A stretch of 64,000 nt of DNA from Rhizobium etli_C (GTDB taxonomy: Bacteria; Pseudomonadota; Alphaproteobacteria; Rhizobiales; Rhizobiaceae), in NCBI RefSeq assembly GCF_014198605.1, contig NZ_JACIHU010000008.1; one strand, given 5' to 3'. Each line of letters opens with the position of its first letter. Positions within the stretch are counted from its first letter, which is position 1. The translations under genes were made by a program, and so were the position numbers. Below, one piece after another: positions 53,941-61,464 of this stretch. The notes below the pieces were generated by a model. That model was given only the letters and a program-made list of their open reading frames with translations. It was not told the origin of the DNA and made no database searches.

Positions 53941-54321
53941 TTATTGTTCGTTTCGAGGCAGATCATCTGTGATGTCATAATAGTCGCCCTTGTCGGCAAC
54001 AAAGATATGCATTTTCAATTTGGTGTGGGTCGGGCTATCCAAGGCGCCCATTGCAACGGCGATCCAGTCGCAATGGATCGGGTCCCAAAACAGCGATGAG
54101 CCGCAGACCGCGCAAAATCCCCGTCTTACGTTTTCCGAAGAGTGATACCAGGTGACGACCTCGCCTCCGTGAATCTTGATTTGATGCCGCGCAACATCCG
54201 CCGAGGCGAAAAAGTGGCCGGACTGTTTGTGGCATTTAGAGCAATGGCACGCATCCGGCGCGCAGAAATCGCCTTCGATTTCAAACGTTACCGCGCTGCA
54301 GAGGCAGGATCCTTTGTGCAT
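53941..54321 (-). CDS. GFA-family zinc-binding protein
   Basis: A 126-residue intact protein. Zinc ligands are seen as GSCLCSAV (Cys6, Cys8), CHCSKCHKQSGHFF and FCAVCGSSLFWDP, the full Cys set of the GFA/CENP-V fold. Members are annotated as glutathione-dependent formaldehyde-activating, but most have no demonstrated activity. It is convergent with the decayed copy just to its left. Confidence 0.88.
   Translation of the reverse strand: MHKGSCLCSAVTFEIEGDFCAPDACHCSKCHKQSGHFFASADVARHQIKIHGGEVVTWYHSSENVRRGFCAVCGSSLFWDPIHCDWIAVAMGALDSPTHTKLKMHIFVADKGDYYDITDDLPRNEQ
54269..54291. repeat. Direct repeat flanking rtcB, left copy
   Basis: TCGCCTTCGATTTCAAACGT-TAC lies inside the start of the GFA gene (it encodes VTFEIEGDF on the minus strand). 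The right copy at 56176-56198 differs at one base of 23 and is in the same orientation. Confidence 0.55.
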
Positions 54322-54676
54322 AGGATGTCCTTTTGTTGAAGCTCAATCTTGCTCGAAAATCCTATCGGGGACCAGTTCCACTTGGGCGATGCCATGTATG
54401 GCACATTTTTCCGGACACTTCCCGCGGCCATCGCTACAGAAGTAGCGGAACCAAATGTCACGATCGCTTCCGCAACGTCTGACATCATAATCAAATCAAC
54501 ACGTTATTTTCTCTCCGCCTTGTGTTGGAAGGCTTCACCCGCGAGGGTGCGCCGAAGGTATTGCTTCTCATCTTGTCGATCTGCGATGGCGCATTGAGTT
54601 TTCCAACTCGCTGTGCCATACGAACCCTCACTCCGTATTGCCGCGGCTGCTGAACCTAGGCACTCACGGAGCACAC
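54322..54676. other. Intergenic interval upstream of rtcB
   Basis: 355 bases between the leftward GFA gene and rtcB. It is lower in GC than average and has short frames on both strands without ribosome sites or family similarity. Divergent promoters for both genes are expected here; I could not define them. Confidence 0.45.
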
Positions 54677-56119
54677 ATGAACGCGCCATCATTCATCGGT
54701 CGCACCAGCAACATCGCTGGGCACGTCGTCAGGTCAGTCGTAGCACGCGACGAGCCGGAACGAAGTTTTTTACACTCACTTACCGACCTTACGAGCGCCT
54801 TGCCGACACCGGAGGCATTGGCTCAGAAGAAGGCCTTGTTGCGGGCGGTCGCTACGACTCCCGACTTTCATCCACGCAAGCCCGTGCCCGTCGGCGTCGT
54901 CGCAGACGTCGAAGGTGCGGTTCTTCCGCACATGATTGGATCCGACATTGGCTGCGGGATGCGCATGGACGTTCTCGACAATGTGACGGCAGATCAGTTG
55001 TCGACTCCGCTGCTCGACCGCCATCTTCGCCATTTGTTTTTCCAGGGCGGGCGCGACATTGCGCTGACGGGTAAGGATCGGCACGCAGTCTTGCGCGAGG
55101 GGCTGCCCGGTCTCCTCGACAGCCTCCTATGGCACAGAGCTGGCCTGCTTTCCAAACTGGATCTTGGCCGAGCGTGGGCCGATCTCGAACGACATTCGGA
55201 TAACGGCGTTTTCGCCTGCGAAGACATTGATGCCGATTTTGCGGACTATGCGCAAATCGACGACGACCACCGTCGCGACGCAATCCTCGGGACGATCGGC
55301 GGCGGAAATCATTTCGTCGAACTCGGCTATGTCGATCGGGTCGCAGACGGCGCCTTCGCAAGAGCGGCCGGCCTGAAATCTGGCTCGGTCATCCTTGTCA
55401 TCCATTCGGGCTCCCTCGATTTTGGACAGCGGGTAGGCACGGCAACCAGGGACAGGCTGAGATCCGATTGCAAACCGGGAGAGGACTGGCGAGTGCTCTC
55501 CAGGCATAGCCAACCAAACCTCTATAAGAGGTATATCAATGGCCATGCGAATGCAGTAAATGCAGCCTTTGCCAATCGTTTCTTTATCGGCCTTGCCGCG
55601 ATCGAGGCTGTGGCAAGGACACTGGGACAAGAGATCGAACATCATCTCGTTTACGATGCCCCGCATAATACGATCTGGGAGAGCGGAAATATCGTACGCC
55701 ACAGAAAGGGCGCCTGTCCGGCAAGAGCGGCGGGAGCCCTGGTTGGCAGCCCATATGAATGGTTCGGCGAACCGGTCATATTGCCCGGATCGATGGGTGA
55801 CGGCACCTGGCTGCTTGCCGGATGCGGATCGACCGATTTTCTCGAATCCTCCGCCCATGGAGCGGGACGCAAACTCTCGCGGCAGGAAGCGCGTTCGCAA
55901 AAGAATGCGGGCAATGCGCTGCGCGTCATCGGTCCTGTCGATCCGCATAGCCCGCAATTGCAGGGCCGGCAGGATATCCTGAGCGAGCTTCAAGCCGGCC
56001 TCCGGGAAGAAGCGCCGGCGGCCTACAAGGCGATTGACAGTGTTGTAGAACCCATGGTTGACGCGCGCATGACAAGGAAAGTTGCGCGGATCAGGCCGTT
56101 GGTGACGGTGAAGGGATAA
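54677..56119 (+). CDS. rtcB: RtcB-family RNA ligase
   Basis: A 480-residue RtcB with nearly all signature motifs. These are metal Cys93 in IGSDIGCGM, GGGNHFVEL (residues 208-216), H243 in HSGS, DAPHN (328-331), HRKGA (342-346), PGSMG (370-374) and the guanylylated His394 in SSAHGAGR. The HSGSR motif reads HSGSL here. RtcB seals 2',3'-cyclic-phosphate/3'-phosphate and 5'-OH RNA ends with GTP. CGGAG precedes ATG 54677. No archease or RtcR/RtcA partner gene is nearby. Confidence 0.92.
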   Translation: MNAPSFIGRTSNIAGHVVRSVVARDEPERSFLHSLTDLTSALPTPEALAQKKALLRAVATTPDFHPRKPVPVGVVADVEGAVLPHMIGSDIGCGMRMDVLDNVTADQLSTPLLDRHLRHLFFQGGRDIALTGKDRHAVLREGLPGLLDSLLWHRAGLLSKLDLGRAWADLERHSDNGVFACEDIDADFADYAQIDDDHRRDAILGTIGGGNHFVELGYVDRVADGAFARAAGLKSGSVILVIHSGSLDFGQRVGTATRDRLRSDCKPGEDWRVLSRHSQPNLYKRYINGHANAVNAAFANRFFIGLAAIEAVARTLGQEIEHHLVYDAPHNTIWESGNIVRHRKGACPARAAGALVGSPYEWFGEPVILPGSMGDGTWLLAGCGSTDFLESSAHGAGRKLSRQEARSQKNAGNALRVIGPVDPHSPQLQGRQDILSELQAGLREEAPAAYKAIDSVVEPMVDARMTRKVARIRPLVTVKG

Positions 56120-56175
56120 CGCACACGCCACCAGATGATCGCTGCGGCGCGGCTTGGGAAAGGTTCGCGCGCAAG

Positions 56176-56198
56176 TCGCCTTCGATTTCAACCGTTAC
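56176..56198. repeat. Direct repeat flanking rtcB, right copy / GFA relic
   Basis: TCGCCTTCGATTTCAACCGT-TAC, 22 of 23 bases identical to 54269-54291. On the minus strand it reads VTVEIEGDL, the conserved start of GFA proteins, in a frame without the rest of a gene. It overlaps the last codons of the kinase gene at 56188. Confidence 0.55.
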
Positions 56199-56781
56199 TG
56201 GGGCAACCGAAATCGCCGGCGATGACGCGTGTGACGTGATGCAGGATCGCTGCCGCGCTCGCTTGTGCCGTTTTGGAAGTGACATCCAGATCCAGGGTAA
56301 ACTTATGTTTGGGATCGAGAACCCGCGCTTGTCTGCTTTTGTCTATGGAGGCTTGCACATCCGTTGACTTCAACCGCTCGCGGCGCGTGGGCGTTGAAAC
56401 ACGGCGCGCCAATTCTTCCTCATCGCATAGCAACCTGACCGGCACCAGCAACGCCTCGCATTGTCGGGCGGCATCGCATATCTGCTGAAACGTGCGGGCA
56501 CTGCGCTCGTCACCTGCTATACCGGCATGCGTGAAAATGAAGTTCGCCGGAGAGGGCCGATAGGCGACAATTGCATCCAACACCGCCTGGCGCACCCGTG
56601 CCGTATATTCCCATACCCCCGGTGGAAGAGGCGTTGTTCCATCGTCGTCCAGGAGACGCAGTATCGGATTGTTGATCCAGTGATTATCGATGATCTTTGC
56701 GGGAAAGACAGAACTCAGTTCAGTCGCGATCGTCAGTTTCCCGACGCCGGGGAAGCCCATCAGCAAAACGAAAACGCCCAT
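56188..56781 (-). CDS. Small P-loop kinase (AAA/zeta-like)
   Basis: A 197-residue protein from ATG 56781. Walker A GFPGVGKLT is at residues 9-17, followed by an IDNHWINNPIL segment and a VPVRLLCDEEELARRVSTPTRRERLKSTD lid-like region, as in adenylate-kinase/gluconokinase/zeta-toxin folds. The substrate is unknown. It is convergent with rtcB. The C-terminus runs into the GFA relic and may not be the original one. Confidence 0.68.
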   Translation of the reverse strand: MGVFVLLMGFPGVGKLTIATELSSVFPAKIIDNHWINNPILRLLDDDGTTPLPPGVWEYTARVRQAVLDAIVAYRPSPANFIFTHAGIAGDERSARTFQQICDAARQCEALLVPVRLLCDEEELARRVSTPTRRERLKSTDVQASIDKSRQARVLDPKHKFTLDLDVTSKTAQASAAAILHHVTRVIAGDFGCPSNG

Positions 56782-56892
56782 GACAGTGCCAGCTTTCCAA
56801 TTGTCCGCTGAGGAGCCGCAGCATAGGTGATCCTTCATATGTCGCAACGCCCCGATCGGCGGCACCCCATACGATATGTTCGCCGAGGCCGC

Positions 56893-57831
56893 TCACACCA
56901 CCAGCGACCCCTGTCTTTCAGCGACTGTCACCACCGCCCGCGTTCCGGCGTTAAACTCCAGAAAATCCGCCTCGATGCCGTCGCTGAAGATGACGCCGTG
57001 TTCCGGCATTTCGGAGACGATGGTCAACGGCTGGGTATCGGAGACGAGGCCGGCGACGATGGTGGCGCCGGTGGTGCGGCTCGGGAAGGGTTCGCGGACG
57101 AAGTAGCGCAGGTAATCCGCATCCCAGGCAAATGACATGTCGATCGTCCTGTCGGTGGGCTCGAGGCCGAGCGCGCTCGCGGTTCCGAGCCAGCCGGAAT
57201 AGAGGCTCTTCAGCCAGCCGGTCGAGCCCATGCCTGTCGAGACGATGATGCCGCTGGAGGACTGGCGCTCCTCGCGTTCTTCCGCCTGCAGGAGATAGCG
57301 GGCCGAGACATGGCTTTGCGGGCCGATGAAGAGGTCGTTGACGGCATGGATGACGGCGCCGGTATTCAGCGTCGCCTTGGCCATGCTGACGCGCTTGATC
57401 GGCCGCTTGTTCCTCAGCGCCTCGCCGATAACCTTCGGAAGGCTTTTCGGGTTGAAGGGGAGGAGCAGGCCGTCCCAGCGCATCGGATCGGGGTTGACAC
57501 CGAGCACCGGCTGGCCGTCGAGATATTTCAGCGTATTCGCGACCAGCCCGTCCTGGCCGAGCACGACGACGACATCGTCCGGGCCGAAGACGAAGTTCGG
57601 GAGGTAACGGCGGTCGAGGCGCTGCACACGGGCGACCGCGCGCAGGCTGGTCTCGACCTCGGCGATCGCCGTCTCGTAGCGCTTCTTCTCGGCGAGGTAA
57701 TCGCTGAAATCGGCGCCGAGATGCTCGACATAGAACTGCGCCTGCTGCACCGTATTGAACCGGGCGATGAGCTCGTCGAGGCGGGTCGGGCGAACGACGA
57801 GGATGATCTTGCGTTCGTCAGTGGCCGGCAC
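56893..57831 (-). CDS. ATP-NAD kinase-like protein
   Basis: A 312-residue protein of the NAD kinase/diacylglycerol-kinase fold. The GGDG loop reads VVVLGQDGLV (GQDG), the NE/ND motif is HAVNDLFIG, and the nucleotide loop is STGMGSTGW (normally TGSTAY). The changed loops suggest an altered or lost NAD kinase activity. The start is GTG 57831 with GGAGGGCAAGGACC upstream; it overlaps the SPFH stop by 14 bases, so the genes are coupled. The divergent NrtR gene supports a link to NAD metabolism. Confidence 0.75.
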   Translation of the reverse strand: MPATDERKIILVVRPTRLDELIARFNTVQQAQFYVEHLGADFSDYLAEKKRYETAIAEVETSLRAVARVQRLDRRYLPNFVFGPDDVVVVLGQDGLVANTLKYLDGQPVLGVNPDPMRWDGLLLPFNPKSLPKVIGEALRNKRPIKRVSMAKATLNTGAVIHAVNDLFIGPQSHVSARYLLQAEEREERQSSSGIIVSTGMGSTGWLKSLYSGWLGTASALGLEPTDRTIDMSFAWDADYLRYFVREPFPSRTTGATIVAGLVSDTQPLTIVSEMPEHGVIFSDGIEADFLEFNAGTRAVVTVAERQGSLVV

Positions 57832-58852
57832 GGTCCTTGCCCTCCTGCGGCTGCAATATCTCGCGCAGAAGATCGGGCGAGACGTTGAGCTGGCCGATCT
57901 TCGTCGCATTGTCGGCAAGGTCGCGGAAGGCGAGCGCCATCAGCTGGCCGGGCTTCATGCCGACCGAGGCGAGCGCCTGCAGCACCTTCGGATCGGCCTG
58001 CTCGAAGGATTTCATCATCGCTGTCAGCGCATAGGCCTGCGCATCGGCCTCGGCCCTGGCATTGGTCGCGGCAAGCGTCACCAGATCGCGGTTCTGCTCT
58101 TCCAGCGCGATCTTGCCGGCCATTTCTTCCCGCCGGATCTGCAGCTGCCGTTCCTGCACGGCGCGCTCGGCTTCCATCTGCGCCTCGCGCACCTGCCGCC
58201 TCTTGTTCTCAAGCGTGATCTCGGTGGCGATCTCGTTTTCCTTGATCGTCCGCTCCTGCTCGATGGCGGCATTGCGCCTGCTATAGATGGCCTCGTCGGC
58301 CTGGCGGAGCAGGGCCTCGCGGGCATGGGCTTCCAGCGCCTTGGCGGTCTCGGCCTTCGGCATGACGGCGAGCAGCGACAGGCCGAGAATTTCAAGGCCG
58401 AGCGCTTCGATCGTCGGATGGACCTTGAGGGCTTCCGCCACGCCGGCGACGAGCGCCTCACCGGAGGCAAGAACCTCCTTCAGCGACAGCGTCTGAACCT
58501 CGGCGCGCATCGCCACCTGCACGCGGTCGATCACCCGGGTCGAAAGCTTCTGCGGGTCCTCCGAGACATAGCGGCCCTTATGGTCGAGCGTGAAGTTCAG
58601 GAGTGCCGCCGTGCGGCGCGGCTCGGCGATGCGATAGGTGATCTGCCCCTGCACGGTCACCTCCTGGAAGTCCGATGTCACCAGCGGAAAGATGAAGGGG
58701 TCGTTGACGCTGGCGGTCGGCACCAGGACCAGCGAGCTCGACGGCGCAAAATGCCAGAAGGCCAGGCCGGCGCCTTCGCGGACGGCTTTGCCGTTTTGAT
58801 ATTGGATGACGTATTGCGTAGGTTCCGTCTTGATGAAGCGCAGTCCGAACAT
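57818..58852 (-). CDS. SPFH/band-7 family protein
   Basis: A 344-residue protein without an N-terminal TM. The SPFH domain runs from about residue 35 to 190 (FQEVTVQGQITYRIAEPRRTAALLNFTLDHKGRYV, VQVAMRAEVQTLSLKEVL). A long charged coiled coil follows (about 190-265: NAAIEQERTIKENEIATEITLENKRRQVREAQMEAE), then ADAQAYALTAMMKSFEQADPKVLQALASVGMKPGQLMALAFRDLA. It probably forms a membrane-associated or soluble oligomeric scaffold. First gene of the pair with the NADK-like protein. Confidence 0.85.
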   Translation of the reverse strand: MFGLRFIKTEPTQYVIQYQNGKAVREGAGLAFWHFAPSSSLVLVPTASVNDPFIFPLVTSDFQEVTVQGQITYRIAEPRRTAALLNFTLDHKGRYVSEDPQKLSTRVIDRVQVAMRAEVQTLSLKEVLASGEALVAGVAEALKVHPTIEALGLEILGLSLLAVMPKAETAKALEAHAREALLRQADEAIYSRRNAAIEQERTIKENEIATEITLENKRRQVREAQMEAERAVQERQLQIRREEMAGKIALEEQNRDLVTLAATNARAEADAQAYALTAMMKSFEQADPKVLQALASVGMKPGQLMALAFRDLADNATKIGQLNVSPDLLREILQPQEGKDRAGH

Positions 58853-58911
58853 GACCGTTTCCCTGTTGCTGGCGCGAGCCCCTGCTCGTGTCGAACTGGA
58901 GAAAACATGAC

Positions 58912-58932
58912 TTAGTGATAAATGTCAACTAA
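58912..58932. promoter_or_regulatory. NrtR-type box 1
   Basis: TTAGT-N11-ACTAA (21 bases) in the 127-base gap between the SPFH gene and the Nudix regulator. This matches the NrtR operator layout as I recall it. Confidence 0.75.
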
Positions 58933-58933
58933 C

Positions 58934-58954
58934 TTAGTTGAATATTTACACTAA
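58934..58954. promoter_or_regulatory. NrtR-type box 2
   Basis: A second TTAGT-N11-ACTAA, one base after box 1, so the centres are 22 bases (two helical turns) apart. The inner bases fit the family better (TTAGTTGAATATTTACACTA then A). Confidence 0.8.
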
Positions 58955-58979
58955 GACTCGCACATGCTATGTTCGCATC

Positions 58980-59675
58980 ATGACATCGCATGACAATGAC
59001 GCCTTCAAACCGATCGCGACCGTCGATCTCGCGATCTTCTCGCTGTCGCCGGCGGGCCTTTCCGTGCTTCTCGTGCGGCGGGCGAATGCGCCCTTTTCCG
59101 GCGACTGGGCCCTGCCAGGCGGCTGGATCCATATTGACGAGGATGCGGATCTGGAGGCTGCGGCCAGGCGCGTGCTGAAAGAAAAGACCGGCGTCGAAAC
59201 GCCCTATCTCGAACAACTGCAAACCACGGGCAGCCGCACCCGCGACCCGAGGGGCTGGAGCATCAGCATCGTCTACATCGCGCTGCTTTCCGCCGATGAC
59301 GTCGCCGAACGGCAGGGTGGAATGGCCGCGGAGGCCGAATGGCGGCTGATCGAGGGCGAGGGCGTCGGTTGCCCCATCGCCTTCGACCATGCGGCACTCC
59401 TGAAGGAGGCGCTCGGCCGCATCCGCAGCAAGGTCGAATATTCGAGCCTGCCCGGGCATCTGCTGCCCGTCCATTTCACATTGAGCGAGCTGCAATCGGT
59501 CTATGAGACCCTGCTCAGCCGCAAGCTCGACAAATCGGCCTTTCGAAAGCGCATGGCGGAAGCCGATTTCCTGGAGCCGGTCGAGGGCGAGATGCGCCGG
59601 GCGAGCAACCGGCCCGCCCAGGTCTTTCGATTGAAGGACACCCGGTCGCTGGCGCTCTTCAACCGGACGATCTGA
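58980..59675 (+). CDS. nrtR: NrtR-type Nudix transcriptional regulator
   Basis: A 231-residue protein. The N-terminal Nudix domain (about 10-140) has a Nudix box GGWIHIDEDADLEAAARRVLKEKTG, in which the usual REU.EE.G reads R.LKEKTG, so hydrolysis is probably lost. A C-terminal winged helix follows (LPVHFTLSELQSVYETLLSRKLDKSAFRKRMAE). This is the NrtR layout, which senses ADP-ribose or NAD-derived ligands and represses NAD genes. ATG 58980 lies just after the two boxes; a TTG start at 58938 would sit inside box 2. Confidence 0.85.
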   Translation: MTSHDNDAFKPIATVDLAIFSLSPAGLSVLLVRRANAPFSGDWALPGGWIHIDEDADLEAAARRVLKEKTGVETPYLEQLQTTGSRTRDPRGWSISIVYIALLSADDVAERQGGMAAEAEWRLIEGEGVGCPIAFDHAALLKEALGRIRSKVEYSSLPGHLLPVHFTLSELQSVYETLLSRKLDKSAFRKRMAEADFLEPVEGEMRRASNRPAQVFRLKDTRSLALFNRTI

Positions 59676-59826
59676 CACGCCCGATCAGGCGCTCAATCGC
59701 TGCTGCGTTTGCCGGTCGAAGGTTCCAGACCTGCCACATATTTGTCAGCAGCCGTTGCGGAACAATGGCCTGCCAGTGAGGTTGTGGATAGGCCAATAAG
59801 GCAAAATTCCCCAAGGAGGTATCGCA

Positions 59827-60147
59827 ATGCATATGAAACTCGTAGCAGCTTCGCTTTTTGCCATCGGCATGGCCACCTCGGCCTTCGCCCAATCCAATCC
59901 GGCGCCGGCCGGCGCCACGATAGACAAAAATGCGGCCGATCAAGGCGGTGGCGCGAGCGGCGACATGAAAGCCAAGAAGCCGATGGCCACCGATACGACC
60001 ACGACCGGCTCAACAACCGGCGGCACGATGAAGACGGACAAGGTCAAGTGCCCCGATCCGGTGAACAATTCCGACAATCTCCAGACGCAGGGCGGCAGGA
60101 GCAATGCTACTCCGATGGACGAAGCCTGCGCAGCCCATAACAATTGA
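59827..60147 (+). CDS. Small secreted protein, unknown function
   Basis: A 106-residue protein with a signal peptide (cut near AFAQ, residue 22). The rest is low in complexity, rich in Thr, Gly and Lys, with two Cys (KCPDPVNNSD, DEACAAHNN). CAAGGAGG precedes ATG 59827. Such peptides are common in rhizobia without known function. Confidence 0.65.
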   Translation: MHMKLVAASLFAIGMATSAFAQSNPAPAGATIDKNAADQGGGASGDMKAKKPMATDTTTTGSTTGGTMKTDKVKCPDPVNNSDNLQTQGGRSNATPMDEACAAHNN

Positions 60148-60164
60148 CGGCTTGCCTGCCCAGG

Positions 60165-60184
60165 AACCCCGCTTCGGCGGGGTT
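60165..60184 (+). terminator. Hairpin after the small secreted protein
   Basis: AACCCCGC / GCGGGGTT with a TTCG loop, 18 bases after the stop. No T-run follows, so its terminator strength is unclear. Confidence 0.55.
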
Positions 60185-60386
60185 CGGGGTCTCAGAGAAG
60201 CTACTCTCGCCGTTACCGAGCTGTGTTGGAGGACGCCGCGCCCTTGCCGCCCGGGGAGGGGATGCCGCAACTAGGGAGCGGAAGATGACGTAAAGGGCCG
60301 GCCTGCAGCGCACGCGCCCCATGCCTTCCTCCATGTGAGGTCCATAGCGGCGAACTGCACCTGCTTGACTCATCGAAAAGGGATTG

Positions 60387-60412
60387 ATACCGGTATGGGT
60401 AATCGATAACCC
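60387..60412. promoter_or_regulatory. LacI-family operators upstream of the regulator
   Basis: Two adjoining palindromes: ATACCGGTAT (60387-60396, perfect, CG centre) and GGGTAATCGATAACCC (60397-60412, one mismatched pair), just before the GTG start at 60424. CG-centred palindromes are typical LacI-family sites; autoregulation is likely. Confidence 0.6.
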
Positions 60413-60423
60413 AAAGCAAGCCA

Positions 60424-61428
60424 GTGACCGCTTCCCTCAACGACATAGCCGCCCGTGCAGGCGTTTCCGTCAAGACCGTCTCAGGCGCCTTGCATGGCGG
60501 CTCCGCGCGCATGTCCCATGAAACCCGGCAGCGGATCAAGGAGATTGCCGAGGAGCTCGGCTATGTCACCAACTTCGCAGCGCGCAGCATGCGACAGGGC
60601 TGGATGCCGCTCGTCGGCCTTGTCGCCGACGATCTGATCACGTCCCCCTTCGCCACCGAGATCATCAGGGGGCTCGACGGCGCGGTGCGCGCGGCCGACA
60701 TGGCCGTCTTCGCCATGACGCTCGGCGGCCACCGGAGCATTGCCTCGATCCTCGACGAGATGCGGCGCTTTCGCCCGCGGGCGATCGCCTATGCCGCCAT
60801 GTATCACAAGAGCGTCGACCTGCCGGCCGAATTCGCCGATACGGTCGGCGTCATGATCAATTGCAGGGATGCGAACGACCGCGTCACCTCGCTGGTGCCC
60901 GATGAAACGGGCGCGGCGCTCGAGATTACCAACTATCTCATCGATGCCGGCCGCCGCAACATCGCCTTCATCAATCTGCCGGGGCTGCTCGCCGGCGAAC
61001 TCCGTGAGCTCGGCTTCCGTCAGGCGCTCGATCAGGCCGGCATCGACGGAGCCGGCGCCATCGTCCTGCCCGCCGTCAGCAAGGCGATCTACAGCGACCG
61101 GGCTCACAGCCTCGTGGGCGCGCATGTGCATGAACTGATGAACGGCCCCCGGCGCCCCGATGCCATCCTGTGCGGCAACGACCGCGTGGCCATGGAAGTC
61201 TATGCCGCGCTGCGCCGTACAGGCGCGGCCATTCCCGACGACGTCGCGGTGGCGAGTTTCGACAACCAGGTCGAGATCGCCTCGCGTCTCGACCCGCCGC
61301 TCACCACCATGGCGCTTCCCCATCGCGCCATGGGCCGCCAGGCCGCGCAAATCCTGCTTGCCGAAGACCGGATCCCGGTCGGAGTGCAGAAACTGCCGTT
61401 CCAGCTGGTGGAGCGGGCATCCGTATAA
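60424..61428 (+). CDS. LacI-family transcriptional regulator
   Basis: A 334-residue repressor. The HTH is SLNDIAARAGVSVKTVSGAL, with the hinge near residue 50-60 (AARSMRQGWMPLVGLVADDL). The sugar-binding core has AILCGNDRVAMEVYAALRRTG and VASFDNQVEIASRLDPPLTT. It starts at GTG 60424 and lies 36 bases before the importer's binding protein, which it should control. Confidence 0.92.
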   Translation: MTASLNDIAARAGVSVKTVSGALHGGSARMSHETRQRIKEIAEELGYVTNFAARSMRQGWMPLVGLVADDLITSPFATEIIRGLDGAVRAADMAVFAMTLGGHRSIASILDEMRRFRPRAIAYAAMYHKSVDLPAEFADTVGVMINCRDANDRVTSLVPDETGAALEITNYLIDAGRRNIAFINLPGLLAGELRELGFRQALDQAGIDGAGAIVLPAVSKAIYSDRAHSLVGAHVHELMNGPRRPDAILCGNDRVAMEVYAALRRTGAAIPDDVAVASFDNQVEIASRLDPPLTTMALPHRAMGRQAAQILLAEDRIPVGVQKLPFQLVERASV

Positions 61429-61464
61429 ATTGAGATAGGCCCATTCAATGGAGGAGGAATTCTA

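Noticed and set aside
54288..54494. Short minus-strand frame upstream of the GFA gene
   Set aside because: It overlaps the GFA start in another frame and has no family match.
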